From IMG/VR virus record IMGVR_UViG_3300046690_000339, positions 1 to 64,000 of that record: a stretch of DNA of 64,000 nucleotides; one strand, 5' to 3'. This document shows, piece after piece, positions 37,895 to 47,351 of this stretch; positions within the stretch are counted from its first letter, which is position 1; each line of letters opens with the position of its first letter. The notes under the pieces were generated by a model. The model did no database searches and had not been told where the DNA came from. It saw nothing but the letters and a program-made list of their open reading frames with translations. The position numbers and the translations under genes were made by a program. This stretch comes from a virus.

Positions 37895-40725
37895 TGCGGC
37901 CTATCCGGCGTAAGTAAGGCAACATCCGTTCCGGGCGTCTCATCCTCTGCCCTCCGGTTATAAATATTTCTAAACTTAAATTTACACATCGCCTTTGAAA
38001 GATCGCAGCCCGCGCTGGCGACATACTCATCGCCCAGCTCAATATCGAACGGCATGCGCTCGAACAATTCAAATTGCCCAGGCCCGGCCAGAATATTGCC
38101 GTCCACCGTCGCATCGGCGATCACGCTGCCAACCGTGATCTCGGTCTGATCGGTCCCGATGTTATAGAAAACAGCGACGACATTGTATTCGGTATCATTC
38201 CCGGTGGATCCCGCGACCGCCAGGCGCTGGCCCACAATAAAATTCGCCGATACATCGCCATCAAGCATAAACTTAAAAGCGCCTTGATTGACTGCGACGA
38301 CCGGATACTGAGCCAGGGTAAATTCCTTTATCTCCTGCGTTATGCCGACGTTCAAACCCGTCAGGAAAGTAAGCAACCCGTTGGTAAAAAATCCGCTTGC
38401 CAGAGCATTCGGCGCAGCAACCGTACCGCCTGCGCGGTCATCCGGTATCGTCTCGGCAACGGCGATCCTTGTCCGCCCAGATACCAGCGATGAAACCGTG
38501 ACGGTATATGTCGCATCGTTGGCAATCGATTCCGTCACGGCAAAGGTCGTACCTGGCAAAAAGACGCGGGTTAAGTCGCCGCCCTCAATCTCAAAATAGT
38601 TGCCGCTGACACTGGCAGCAACTATCGCGAATAAAGCAATCTGCGTATTGATGCCGATCCCGGTCGTCGGCGGTTCATAGCGCCCGCTGTCTTGAAAGAA
38701 TCTTCTATTGATCGCGCCGGTAACCGAGCCGAATACTTCCAGCGCGAGGATTGCCCGCCAGGTTACGCTGCCATCGGTTGTCGTCGCGCCGACTGCCAGA
38801 TTCCAAGCGGGCTCGGTCTGCGGCGCAGGATATATTGCCGAAGTTCCAGCTATCGTGCATTCAAAATGCCGACCGTTGTAAATATTCGGTTTGACCACCG
38901 AACCGATCGCCGCGTCGTTTGGCGGTCGCACCGTATAAGCAGTCTCGCTACGCCAAAAAGGCGGATCGATCCTCACCTTGCAGCCGAACCGCTGCTTCTT
39001 GTAATCATGCGCACCAGTACCATCGCCGACATCATCGCCCACGCGCGCGCGGCAGAGCTTGCTGATCAGGTCGCCGAAAGTCTGTTGCAGAAAATATTGC
39101 TTCCCGCGCGTCTCAGCTTCAAAGGTGCCGCGCTTAGATTTGATTTGCCCGATGCCGCCAGAGCTTGGCAGAAAATATTTGCCCATCGACAGGTCTTCAT
39201 AATTGACCAAAAAAAGCTCATCGCGCGCGTTGTCGAAGCGACCGATCTCGATATCTTCGTCAGTTAAAACCCCCTTGATCAAAAAGCCGAGTTGGTTCGC
39301 AATCGCTTTGTTAGCCATGATGCCGACGAGCTCGCTGTTGTCCACGGACAGATCGGCGCCGCCCTTGATTGACCGTGGCGCATAGCCGGCAGCGGCGCGA
39401 TAGGTCAAACCGCCAGCAAATTGCCTGACTGTGCTTTGGATGGAAATCGACCCGTTGATATTGTAAGCAATCACGACGACGAGCGTCTGTCCTGGTGGAA
39501 GCGGCACTGAACCGGTCGGCGGCAAGCCAGTACCGACACCGGGTATATCGACCGTGTCGCCATCGCTGCCATAATCGATCGTGCCTCCACCTCCTGGCGG
39601 CAGCGGATTCGGCGTGACTACTACGACTGGAGTCGGCAGATCCTCGCCGCCGAATTCAAGCGCTCCCGCGTCAGGAGAAGAACCGGTATAGGCAACCCCA
39701 TCAACGATCACGCCGAAATCGATCGCTGGAGATCCGAGCGTTAAATGGAAGTCGTCGCTACCGGGACTTAAAAAAAAAGGGTCGGTCATCAGATTGTGGT
39801 CTTCAATAGTGCCTGTTCCGCCATCCACGATCACATCCGTAGTGTTCTGGTAGAAAATATTGTTGCGGTAAGTAAGGTTCGATCCTTCAATCGAGATGCC
39901 ACCGACGTTTTGGACAATCGTATTGTTGTAGACTTTATTGTCGTTACGGCGAATCACAAACCCGAAATAGCAATCACGGACGATGTTGCCGTAAGCTATG
40001 TTGTTGTTTCCAGAAAATAAAATACCGGCTTCGTTAGCGGCAAACCCTTCGTCGTAAACCCTGCAACTTCTTACTACATAATTGTTTGCCTCAGCCGGGT
40101 TGCCGTTATCGTAGATGTGAACCCCATAGCCCACATTGGTATGGATATCACAATTATCGACTAGGCCGTCATTCCCGCCCAGATACAGACCGTGACAAAA
40201 CCCGATGGTTGGCCCCAAAGCTTTACCGTTATCGTGAATGTGGCAAGCTATATATTCATTATGATGCGTAAGCTGCGACTCCAGAACTCCCGAGCCTTGC
40301 GCATTCTTTAGCTCGCAGCCTCTTAACCTGATATGATGACTGGTGGTTGAAAGTGTCGGGTTATTTGGTCCGGTAATCTTCACGCACTCCAGCTCTGCAC
40401 CACTCGTCCCGTCTATAACGAGCCCGTTGATTTCTATGTAATGCTGCGATGCTCCGTTGACCTGTTGGAAATGCAAAACCCGATCGCCTGAAGAGGGCTG
40501 TAGCGTTACAGCTTCGCCGTTGTAGTTAGAAACTAAAGTGAAATCGCTCCAGCTTGTCCCCGAAGGGAGGCTGTCAAGGATGCTTTCGACATACACGCCC
40601 GTCCGGATGTACAACGTATCGCCACCGCTCAGCAATCCGATACCGGCAGCAATCGTCAGCTTTGGCTGAGCGAGGCTGCCTGGATTGCCATCGTTGCCCG
40701 TCTTAGCGACGTAATAAATAGCCAT
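37891..40725 (-). CDS. Beta-helix fused to a BR0599/DUF2163 tail protein
   Basis: 944 residues. Residues 1-360 are a parallel beta-helix: YYVAKTGNDGNPGSLAQPKL is the usual entry, and the rungs (LVDNCDIHTNVGYGVHIYDN, NIAYGNIVRDCYFGFVIRRN, NKVYNNTIVQN) repeat. A Pro/Gly linker follows (NPLPPGGGGTIDYG). From about 425 the phage BR0599 text is recognised: LTYRAAAGYAPRSIKGGADL, VDNSELVGIM, IEIGRFDNARDELFLVNYED. Two more beta modules (ITVTVSS-like, about 700-860) precede the end CDLSKAMCKFKFRNIYN. The helix has been fused in front of a conserved tail adaptor, probably giving glycan binding at the tip. Confidence 0.75.
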   Translation of the reverse strand: MAIYYVAKTGNDGNPGSLAQPKLTIAAGIGLLSGGDTLYIRTGVYVESILDSLPSGTSWSDFTLVSNYNGEAVTLQPSSGDRVLHFQQVNGASQHYIEINGLVIDGTSGAELECVKITGPNNPTLSTTSHHIRLRGCELKNAQGSGVLESQLTHHNEYIACHIHDNGKALGPTIGFCHGLYLGGNDGLVDNCDIHTNVGYGVHIYDNGNPAEANNYVVRSCRVYDEGFAANEAGILFSGNNNIAYGNIVRDCYFGFVIRRNDNKVYNNTIVQNVGGISIEGSNLTYRNNIFYQNTTDVIVDGGTGTIEDHNLMTDPFFLSPGSDDFHLTLGSPAIDFGVIVDGVAYTGSSPDAGALEFGGEDLPTPVVVVTPNPLPPGGGGTIDYGSDGDTVDIPGVGTGLPPTGSVPLPPGQTLVVVIAYNINGSISIQSTVRQFAGGLTYRAAAGYAPRSIKGGADLSVDNSELVGIMANKAIANQLGFLIKGVLTDEDIEIGRFDNARDELFLVNYEDLSMGKYFLPSSGGIGQIKSKRGTFEAETRGKQYFLQQTFGDLISKLCRARVGDDVGDGTGAHDYKKQRFGCKVRIDPPFWRSETAYTVRPPNDAAIGSVVKPNIYNGRHFECTIAGTSAIYPAPQTEPAWNLAVGATTTDGSVTWRAILALEVFGSVTGAINRRFFQDSGRYEPPTTGIGINTQIALFAIVAASVSGNYFEIEGGDLTRVFLPGTTFAVTESIANDATYTVTVSSLVSGRTRIAVAETIPDDRAGGTVAAPNALASGFFTNGLLTFLTGLNVGITQEIKEFTLAQYPVVAVNQGAFKFMLDGDVSANFIVGQRLAVAGSTGNDTEYNVVAVFYNIGTDQTEITVGSVIADATVDGNILAGPGQFELFERMPFDIELGDEYVASAGCDLSKAMCKFKFRNIYNRRAEDETPGTDVALLTPDRPQ

Positions 40726-41087
40726 TAGAGACCTATCTCCAGATTGCGATTGAAGTTAGTAAACCCGATCACACGCCTTGCCTCGCCTTTTCCTTGGTAA
40801 AAATTAAAGCTCGTCGAGTCTTCATTGATCTGAAAAAAGTAGTCACTGACCTTGAGGATCGGAAATTCTCTAAAGTTCAATTCCGTCATGCCTCGCACAT
40901 TCATTATTTTGACGACATCGCCGTCGACGTAGCCGTGCGGCCATAGCGTTTGGATCAAACAAGGATCGCTGTTGTAAATTCTGAGAATCCGCGGCTGATG
41001 CTTGACCAGAATCAATTTGACACACATTGCTAAGGACGTACGCTCTTGCCTGACATGCCGCACCATCGCTTCACTGCTCGATTTCAT
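40725..41087 (-). CDS. Tail module protein
   Basis: 120 residues. The core, LWPHGYVDGDVVKIMNVRGM followed by TELNFREFPILKVSDYFFQI, is a module that also occurs twice in the DUF2460 protein upstream (GDVGVFASIGGMTQLNTVEA), where it reads GD.V......GMT.LN. It has been set free here as a separate gene. A structural role at the tail is likely. Confidence 0.6.
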   Translation of the reverse strand: MKSSSEAMVRHVRQERTSLAMCVKLILVKHQPRILRIYNSDPCLIQTLWPHGYVDGDVVKIMNVRGMTELNFREFPILKVSDYFFQINEDSTSFNFYQGKGEARRVIGFTNFNRNLEIGL

Positions 41088-42244
41088 AAGTCATCCACCA
41101 CTCGCAACTCGATCACCGGCAGCTCAACGCCCGCCGCTTCCCACGCGACAAACGTCATCGGAATAGAATCGGTATCGAAGCGCACCGGGCAATCAAACTC
41201 GAATCCCGCGGTCACGCGCTCAGCTACGGTGAAAGTCCCGCCGCCTGAATAGGTCGTATAGAGCACCGAATTTTTATTGATGCGAAAGGTAGTAGGCGAT
41301 GGCGTCTCGACTACAATTGCTTCTACGGTGTTAAGTTGCGTCATGCCACCGATAGAAGCGAACACGCCGACATCGCCTGGCACCAGATTGTGAGCGCCGG
41401 ATGTCGTCACCAAAGCACGGACGTGCTTGCTGATCGCCGTGATAGAAAGGATCGACGAGACGGATTGGCGCTGAGTGTTGATTGTGCCGCCCGAAGTAAA
41501 CGCGGTGAAGCCGGTGGAATTGATATCGACGGTGATATGCGTCGAATCGCCGACCGCTGTCACCTTGCCGCGCAGGCCGCGAATCTGTGTAGTGCCGCCG
41601 ACCGTCATGGAGAAATGGACCGAGTCATTGATTGAAAGGCCATGCGCGGCACTGGTTTCCACGATCGTAGTCGCGCCCAGCGTCAGGCCGGTGATTGTCT
41701 TTTGAACATTCGCGCCGAGTGTCACGCGCCCGATTGTTTCGTGACCTTCGAGCGCCTGCGTTTCTGGCACATAGGACAGATTCCAGCCGCTGCTCGGGAT
41801 CTCCACGCCTTGGATCGCAATCGAGACCGTCCCAATGACCGGCTTGGCGATGAACCGGCGCGTCGCGAGGAAGCCTACATAATACGTTTTCATCAACTGG
41901 AACTGATCCGTGGTCGTCGTATTAATACTGATCACCTGATCGAAAGCCGAGGTCGTATTGCGAACGAAATGCGCAGTGCGGCGAACGCTCTGGTAATCAT
42001 TCCAATCGCGATAGCGAAACCCGTGCGTGCGACCCTTAACCGCGCTGAAGAAGTCGAGCACCGTTGTAACCTTATCGAGTTCGCGGACTCCGTAGCCGAT
42101 ATTCCACGTGCCGCGCGATTGATCCCAATATTGATTGCGTTGCTCGAAGCCGCTTTCGAGGATAGCAACATCGGTGTTGAAGCCAGGTCCACCCGGCTTG
42201 TTGAAGCCGATGTCCGTCGGAAATCTCACGCTTTCCAAAAACAT
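41084..42244 (-). CDS. DUF2460 tail protein with inserted modules
   Basis: 386 residues. The ends match the gp12-like protein of gene transfer agents: FPTDIGFNKPGGPGFNTDVA, ESGFEQRNQYWDQSRGTWNI, FFSAVKGRTHGFRYRDWNDY at the start and ERVTAGFEFDCPVRFDTDSI at the end. Two beta modules (AAHGLSINDSVHFS...GGTTQIRGL and GAHNLVPGDVGVFASIGGMT) are inserted between them. The base protein is about 200 residues, so nearly half of this one is added modules. It starts where the tape measure ends (TGATG). Confidence 0.85.
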   Translation of the reverse strand: MFLESVRFPTDIGFNKPGGPGFNTDVAILESGFEQRNQYWDQSRGTWNIGYGVRELDKVTTVLDFFSAVKGRTHGFRYRDWNDYQSVRRTAHFVRNTTSAFDQVISINTTTTDQFQLMKTYYVGFLATRRFIAKPVIGTVSIAIQGVEIPSSGWNLSYVPETQALEGHETIGRVTLGANVQKTITGLTLGATTIVETSAAHGLSINDSVHFSMTVGGTTQIRGLRGKVTAVGDSTHITVDINSTGFTAFTSGGTINTQRQSVSSILSITAISKHVRALVTTSGAHNLVPGDVGVFASIGGMTQLNTVEAIVVETPSPTTFRINKNSVLYTTYSGGGTFTVAERVTAGFEFDCPVRFDTDSIPMTFVAWEAAGVELPVIELRVVDDL

Positions 42245-45200
42245 CAGCGGTTCCTCTTGCCAGATTCCATGGCGGCGGCTAGTTGAGCGCTGGCCTGGCC
42301 GACCGATTGACGGTTTTGAAATTGCGGGTTGTTGAAAATCGCGACGTTGGCGGACGGCCCGTTGTTAATTCCGCGTGAGCCTCCCGGCAACATTAGCGAT
42401 GCTTGCGGAATTGTTCCCGCTTGAAAGGTCGTCGATGATGGCGCGTCCGTCCTGCCCGACGACCATTGGGGAATGGAACCGATATCGTTGGAATCGATCA
42501 GGCCGCCTGTGCTGAACTCGCGAATCATCCCGCCGAAATGAAATCGCGGCGTCACCGTGGCCTCGGCGCGGTTCAGCTTTTGGAGCTTGTCCGCACCGAT
42601 TGTCATCGCCGTTTTTTTGTTGATGACGAACTCGCCATCCTCGGCGATAATCATGCGCTCGCCGGGCTTTAAGTCCGTGCCCTTCACGCCTCCGTGCGAC
42701 ATTTGTCCGCCACTGTGGAATCGTGGGAGATTTTGCGATGAAGCAAGAGAAACGGAGCGAGTAAAAGTTGGCGAATGACCAATGATGCCGCCGCGGTGAT
42801 ATCCTAGCGCGAGCAGACCGCCGCCGACGGCTTGTGCCCCTGTATCGGCCGCCGCGCCGCCACTGCTAAAAAGAGAACCAAGAAGAGGAATGCTACTCGC
42901 CAGATTGCTTCCATTAGAACCAACGCTATTGGCAGCCCCAGCCGCTTCGATCGCCGTGATAGCGACAGCCTGCAATGCGGCTATGCTCGCTTCCGTCGCC
43001 GCGCCAAGCGTAGTGATTGTCGTTTCTGCAACACCGAGACCGGCCTGAATCCCGGTCATCGATTCCGTCGATACTGCCTGAATACTCGTCTGTGTAGTTA
43101 GCCCGGTAGTTTGTATCGCCGCCGACGCTTCGGTCGCGACGGTTTGAATTGCTATTATCGCCGGCTGAGTCTGGCTAGCTGCACCGGCAATCTGTCCGGC
43201 TGCACCTGGAATACCTACGCTCTGCCCTGCCGGTATTGCGCCGGGAATGGGCAGCTTGAGAAACCCGCCGAATAGATCGTTGGTCTGTTTCTTGATCCAC
43301 TCTTCAAACGGCTTCGTTATCAGTGCGTCGGTGATGGCCCGGTTGATGTTGCTGGCAAGCCTTTTCGCTACGTCCTTGATCTTGGCGCCGTCGGCCAGAT
43401 CGGTCAGCGCGTCAATAGCGGATCTGCCGATATCCTGAAATGCTTGAGCAAAATGCTCGGCGGCTTTGGCGTCTTCGAGCTGGGCTTTTACTACTTCAAT
43501 TTCTGGACTGAGAGGCTTGAAGCCTTCCGCCCTGAGACGTTTGAGAGCTTCGGTTAGCGCGTTGATGCTTTCGCTCGGCAGATCAATCGCACCGCCGAGG
43601 ATTTCGGCGTCCGCTCTGATATCTTCGAGATTCTTTTGCAGGTTCGAAAATATGTCGGCGACTTTGAGGTTTCGTAGTTGCTCAGCTAGTTGTTTCGCTT
43701 CTTCAACTGAGGATTTTAAACCGCCTGAAGCCATCTGTGCTAAATGACTTTGAACGACTTGCACGCGCGCACCGGAGAGATCGAAAGTCCGTCCTAACAA
43801 CGCCGCCTGGACGTTTGCGATTTCCAGTTCACGGTCGACATCCTCAAAGGGTTTGGCGAGTTGTTTTTGATCAAGCTGGGCGCTGAGCTTATTGACTAAG
43901 TCGTGCGCTTCGGGAGTTTTATCAGCGCCTCTATCAACCTTCAGTGCGTTTGCAAGTTGAGTTTTTAAGGATTCAATCTTCGCTGCGGATTCGTCGAATG
44001 AGTTGGCAAAAACTTTATTAACAGCATCGGCGGTGCGTTCGGCAGATTCAAAATCAATAAGAACCTGCTCCTTGATTGTCTTTAACTTTGAAGTATCGAG
44101 CTGCGGTTCAATTTCTAGCTTTGCGTTTATAGCTAAATTTTTGACTACTGGGCTGGTAAACTTATCGGCAATTATTTTATCAAGCGCGTCACTTGCCTTT
44201 TGTAATGCATCCGTGTTGATACCAGAGATATTTGTCGAAATGTCCCCAGGTTTATTTTTTATTTCGGCGAGATTTTGTTCGCTCTCTAAAGTATTCTTAA
44301 TCTGCGGAATCTCAGCTTCCGCAAGAGCCTTGTGTAATTCTCGTTGCTCTTTAGCAGCTTTGCGCGCAGCATCGCCCATATTGCCGAGCTTCGCGTTAGC
44401 GATTTCGTAAGACAGCGCAAGGTCATCGGCAGATGCTTTGCCTTCGACCATCGTGGCGATTTGTATTTTTAGAGCTTGATTTCCCTTGGTGAGTTGATCG
44501 GCGAATTGTGCTTGCTGAAGTTCAAGACTTACCTTTTTAAATTTTTCTAACTGTGCAACAAATTCCGCATTGGCCGTAGTGAGATCAATCAATCCGGCTT
44601 TGGTCACAAGCGCGGCGGCTGCGTTGGCGATCTGCGCTTCCTTGCTCGCCGTAAGCCCAAGCACCTGCGAGCGTAAACTTTCGATTGTCTCATCAAGAGA
44701 TTTTTTGAATTGGATTTGATTGTCGGTTTCTTGTGGACCGACACTAAGTTTGGCTATTTCACTGGGCGTGCCGAATGTCGCCTTGGACAAATCGATAGGT
44801 CTTGCACTGATTGGTGCGGGGAAATTTCGGAATGTCGTTGATTGCTTCGCGGCTTCAAGCTCCGCTTGCGGTGACGCTGGAACTTCTGATGCCGCCTTGT
44901 TCTGCGCAATCAGTGCCGCCACATCTTCGCGAGTAGGCCCGAACGCAGGTAATTTCTCTCGCAGCTTATCTATTTTATCAATAACAAGATCAACGGCCTT
45001 GCCGATTTTTACAAAAAGGTCGAAAACCTCTAAAATTCGGACAGCCGCAAGAGCTTCCAGACTTATCTTGGCTCTATCAAAGGCCGCCGTTACGCTGTTA
45101 ATCGCTGCGATCTGCTCACTAGTGACGAGCGGCTTTTCTGCTTGAATACCCTCTATTCCACCGCGTTTCTCGATCCCAGCAAATGCCGCCGCCAATTGTG

Positions 45201-46071
45201 GACCGCCACGCGCTAGCAGGTTACGCGTTACTTGAACTCGCGTTGCCTGATCGGCGATACTTGCTAACCCCTTTGATAGCTTTCCAATCAAGCCTTCCGG
45301 ATCGTCGGCGAACTTTAGGAGTTCATTGGCAGTGAGGCCAATTTTATGAAGCGCCTCGACAGTTGCGGGCGACCCTTCAATGACTGCTTTCTGAAACTGA
45401 TTGACGCTTCTAGCAAAGTCCTCGATTGAACTGCCGGTGTCGTTGGCGATTGGCTTTAACTTGAGAAGTGTTTCGCCGGTAAAGCCAGTCTGATCGGCTA
45501 GGTTATTTAATGCACCGGTTGCGTTGAATGCTTCCTTAATAAAACCGACGGCAAAGCCGACGCTAAAGACAAGGCCGACAGACTTGGCGACGGCAAGCAG
45601 ACTGCCCATCGAGGACGTTAAACCGCTTGCGCTCGTGGCACTTTCGGCTAATGAACTGTTAACATTTTTGGAGCCTGCCCTGACGCTGTCCTCGAAGTCT
45701 TTGAACGCGGCGCGGCTGGCAGTTAAGGCGTCTTGACGGATTTTCTCGAACCGAGCGAATTCCGCCGCATCGCTCTTGACGCCAGTGGTAGCACTAGGAG
45801 CACGCGGAGCCGCGCCCGCGAGATTCGCAGCGGCTAAAGTGGATATGTTTTTAAAGCCACCCGGCGCAACCGTATTGACGGCTGCCGCTGTCGCCGCTTG
45901 ATCGGCGCGAAACTTTCGCGAGGCGGCATCGATTGAAGCGAAACTTTCAATCCCAGCGGCGCCGATGTTGGCAAAGCTCGTCTTGAAATCATTTTCAAGA
46001 GTCTTGATGTCGTTTTGTATCGTCGCGATATTCGCTTCGATGACAATAGTTTGTTTAATCTCGTCAGCCAT
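42244..46071 (-). CDS. Tape measure protein
   Basis: 1275 residues, the longest gene. An N-terminal helical part (IKQTIVIEANIATIQNDIKT) leads to a hydrophobic stretch (LLAVAKSVGLVFSVGFAVGF, about 165-185), then long coiled-coil segments rich in Ala, Lys and Glu to about 950. The C-terminal part has Ala/Thr repeats and ERMIIAEDGEFVINKKTAMT, typical of tape measures. It sets tail length and sits in the tail lumen. Using 1.5 angstrom per residue would give a tail near 190 nm. It follows the G-T pair, the usual order. Confidence 0.9.
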   Translation of the reverse strand: MADEIKQTIVIEANIATIQNDIKTLENDFKTSFANIGAAGIESFASIDAASRKFRADQAATAAAVNTVAPGGFKNISTLAAANLAGAAPRAPSATTGVKSDAAEFARFEKIRQDALTASRAAFKDFEDSVRAGSKNVNSSLAESATSASGLTSSMGSLLAVAKSVGLVFSVGFAVGFIKEAFNATGALNNLADQTGFTGETLLKLKPIANDTGSSIEDFARSVNQFQKAVIEGSPATVEALHKIGLTANELLKFADDPEGLIGKLSKGLASIADQATRVQVTRNLLARGGPQLAAAFAGIEKRGGIEGIQAEKPLVTSEQIAAINSVTAAFDRAKISLEALAAVRILEVFDLFVKIGKAVDLVIDKIDKLREKLPAFGPTREDVAALIAQNKAASEVPASPQAELEAAKQSTTFRNFPAPISARPIDLSKATFGTPSEIAKLSVGPQETDNQIQFKKSLDETIESLRSQVLGLTASKEAQIANAAAALVTKAGLIDLTTANAEFVAQLEKFKKVSLELQQAQFADQLTKGNQALKIQIATMVEGKASADDLALSYEIANAKLGNMGDAARKAAKEQRELHKALAEAEIPQIKNTLESEQNLAEIKNKPGDISTNISGINTDALQKASDALDKIIADKFTSPVVKNLAINAKLEIEPQLDTSKLKTIKEQVLIDFESAERTADAVNKVFANSFDESAAKIESLKTQLANALKVDRGADKTPEAHDLVNKLSAQLDQKQLAKPFEDVDRELEIANVQAALLGRTFDLSGARVQVVQSHLAQMASGGLKSSVEEAKQLAEQLRNLKVADIFSNLQKNLEDIRADAEILGGAIDLPSESINALTEALKRLRAEGFKPLSPEIEVVKAQLEDAKAAEHFAQAFQDIGRSAIDALTDLADGAKIKDVAKRLASNINRAITDALITKPFEEWIKKQTNDLFGGFLKLPIPGAIPAGQSVGIPGAAGQIAGAASQTQPAIIAIQTVATEASAAIQTTGLTTQTSIQAVSTESMTGIQAGLGVAETTITTLGAATEASIAALQAVAITAIEAAGAANSVGSNGSNLASSIPLLGSLFSSGGAAADTGAQAVGGGLLALGYHRGGIIGHSPTFTRSVSLASSQNLPRFHSGGQMSHGGVKGTDLKPGERMIIAEDGEFVINKKTAMTIGADKLQKLNRAEATVTPRFHFGGMIREFSTGGLIDSNDIGSIPQWSSGRTDAPSSTTFQAGTIPQASLMLPGGSRGINNGPSANVAIFNNPQFQNRQSVGQASAQLAAAMESGKRNR

Positions 46072-46839
46072 TATCGATCATCTCAGCTCGACTAACTTTG
46101 CGCCGGCCTTTGGGAGCGCGTTGTTTGTGTTGCGAGAGGATGCCGACGAAAAACATATCGATTTCGGCGGCTGTCGCTTCGCGCACGTGAGGGTCTTCGT
46201 CACCTGATGATTTGAGCCCAGGAAAGATATCGGCTGCGGTGAATGGATTGTGATGCCGCTTGGTGTCGCGATAGACGTTATAGGTCGCCGCAGCGATGGT
46301 GCCGGCGCAAAGAAATTCTCGCTCGGTTTTTTCTCGATGGCGCTTGGCGAGAGCATGAAACTCCGTGAAGGTCAGGTTCCAGAAACGTGCCTCACTTAGC
46401 CCGAGCTCGACTACTGCAAAGGTCCAGAGGTCGAGCCAGGGCGTAGGGCCAAAGGGCGTTCATCAGTCGCTCCGTTTGTCTTAGCCTGATCGGCCTTGGT
46501 GGTAGCCGTCAAATAGTAATCCCAGATCAATGTCAGGATCTTGGAGCGCGTGAGCGGCGAGACTTCGATCAGGTCGGGTACGTCATCAATGGCCAGGTTC
46601 GGCTCTTCGTCGGTCAGTCCGGCCCACAACAAGACCATCAGCAAATCAAGCGGAAAACTCCCATTGTCATTAAGCGAAGTCTTGGCGCCCTGAATGATCA
46701 AAAAATCAATGGAGGCAAACTGGCCAATTTCGGCGCCGCGCCGTCGGTTGATTTCCCGCTCGGCGCGCATCAAGGCTTTTAGGTTGAGCTTGAATTTCCG
46801 TTTACGATCTAATTCGATTTCGATCGGTTCATATAGCAT
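46064..46839 (-). CDS. Tail assembly chaperone, G-T frameshift product
   Basis: When ribosomes slip by -1 at C CCT TTG (46450..46456), the first 130 residues of the chaperone continue with GPTPWLDLWTFAVVELGLSE, then ARFWNLTFTEFHALAKRHRE and on to a TGA inside the tape measure start, 258 residues in all. The WxxW...FWxLT.xEF pattern is that of tail chaperone second domains. The downstream frame has no own start and is closed by TGA just before the slip site, so slippage is the only way to read it. This is the arrangement of lambda gpG/gpGT. Confidence 0.75.
46411..46839 (-). CDS. Tail assembly chaperone (G-like)
   Basis: 142 residues: IEIELDRKRKFKLNLKALMR, AEREINRRRG, then FPLDLLMVLLWAGLTDEEPN and IDDVPDLIEVSPLTRSKILT. 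This is the standard tail chaperone text in which a short beta start and a helical body are followed by a flexible end. Without slippage the protein ends 12 residues after the slip site. It lies between the tail tube and tape measure genes. Confidence 0.85.
   Translation of the reverse strand: MLYEPIEIELDRKRKFKLNLKALMRAEREINRRRGAEIGQFASIDFLIIQGAKTSLNDNGSFPLDLLMVLLWAGLTDEEPNLAIDDVPDLIEVSPLTRSKILTLIWDYYLTATTKADQAKTNGATDERPLALRPGSTSGPLQ
46450..46456 (-). promoter_or_regulatory. Programmed -1 frameshift site CCCTTTG
   Basis: The minus strand reads C CCT TTG in the phase of the G-like frame, a perfect X-XXY-YYZ heptamer. Codons 129 and 130 (Pro, Leu) would re-pair as CCC TTT in the -1 frame. Confidence 0.75.
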
Positions 46840-46890
46840 TTAAACATCTCCGAGCTGATTGCGCCCTGTTAATCTGAGCCTGAATTTTGC

Positions 46891-47325
46891 TTACGACATC
46901 TCGATCGCTGATGGCAGACCGGTTACCTTGATACTCCAGTTGAGAAATACCAGCGCCGAGAAATCCAGCGGCAAATCGAATTTGGATACACGGCCCTCAT
47001 ATTCCCAACCATCAGTTAGTTCAGGCGCCAACAATGTCCGCCAGAGCAATTTCGTCTGATCGATGAAGTCCTGATAAAGCTGTTTGTGCATGGCAATATT
47101 AGTGCTGTAAGCCAACACTAGCGTTAAATCATCGCCTTGCTTGATCGTCGGCACATTCTCTTCAAAGCTGCCCGGCGAGTCGTGATTGGTTCCATCGGCG
47201 TAGACTTGCGTCGCCGAAGGCGCAGGAATGATTCGCATCTGCGGCACGGCCTCGAAAACTAAAGTGTCCGGGTTGCGGCGATAGAGCTGCGAACCTTTGG
47301 CATAAGTGAGTTGACTTGCGGGCAT
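46891..47325 (-). CDS. Major tail tube protein
   Basis: 144 residues: LTYAKGSQLYRRNPDTLVFE, VPQMRIIPAPSATQVYADGT, ELTDGWEYEGRVSKFDLPLD, and FLNWSIKVTG. Order and length match lambda gpV-type tube proteins, without the extra Ig domain. Located right before the chaperone pair, as expected. Confidence 0.8.
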   Translation of the reverse strand: MPASQLTYAKGSQLYRRNPDTLVFEAVPQMRIIPAPSATQVYADGTNHDSPGSFEENVPTIKQGDDLTLVLAYSTNIAMHKQLYQDFIDQTKLLWRTLLAPELTDGWEYEGRVSKFDLPLDFSALVFLNWSIKVTGLPSAIEMS

Positions 47326-47351
47326 TGGGTAGTCCTCCTATGGATTACGAT

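Noticed and set aside
46078-46356. 92-codon minus-strand frame in the gap before the tape measure
   Set aside because: The frame reached by -1 slippage covers the same DNA with clear chaperone-like text, while this one looks random in composition.
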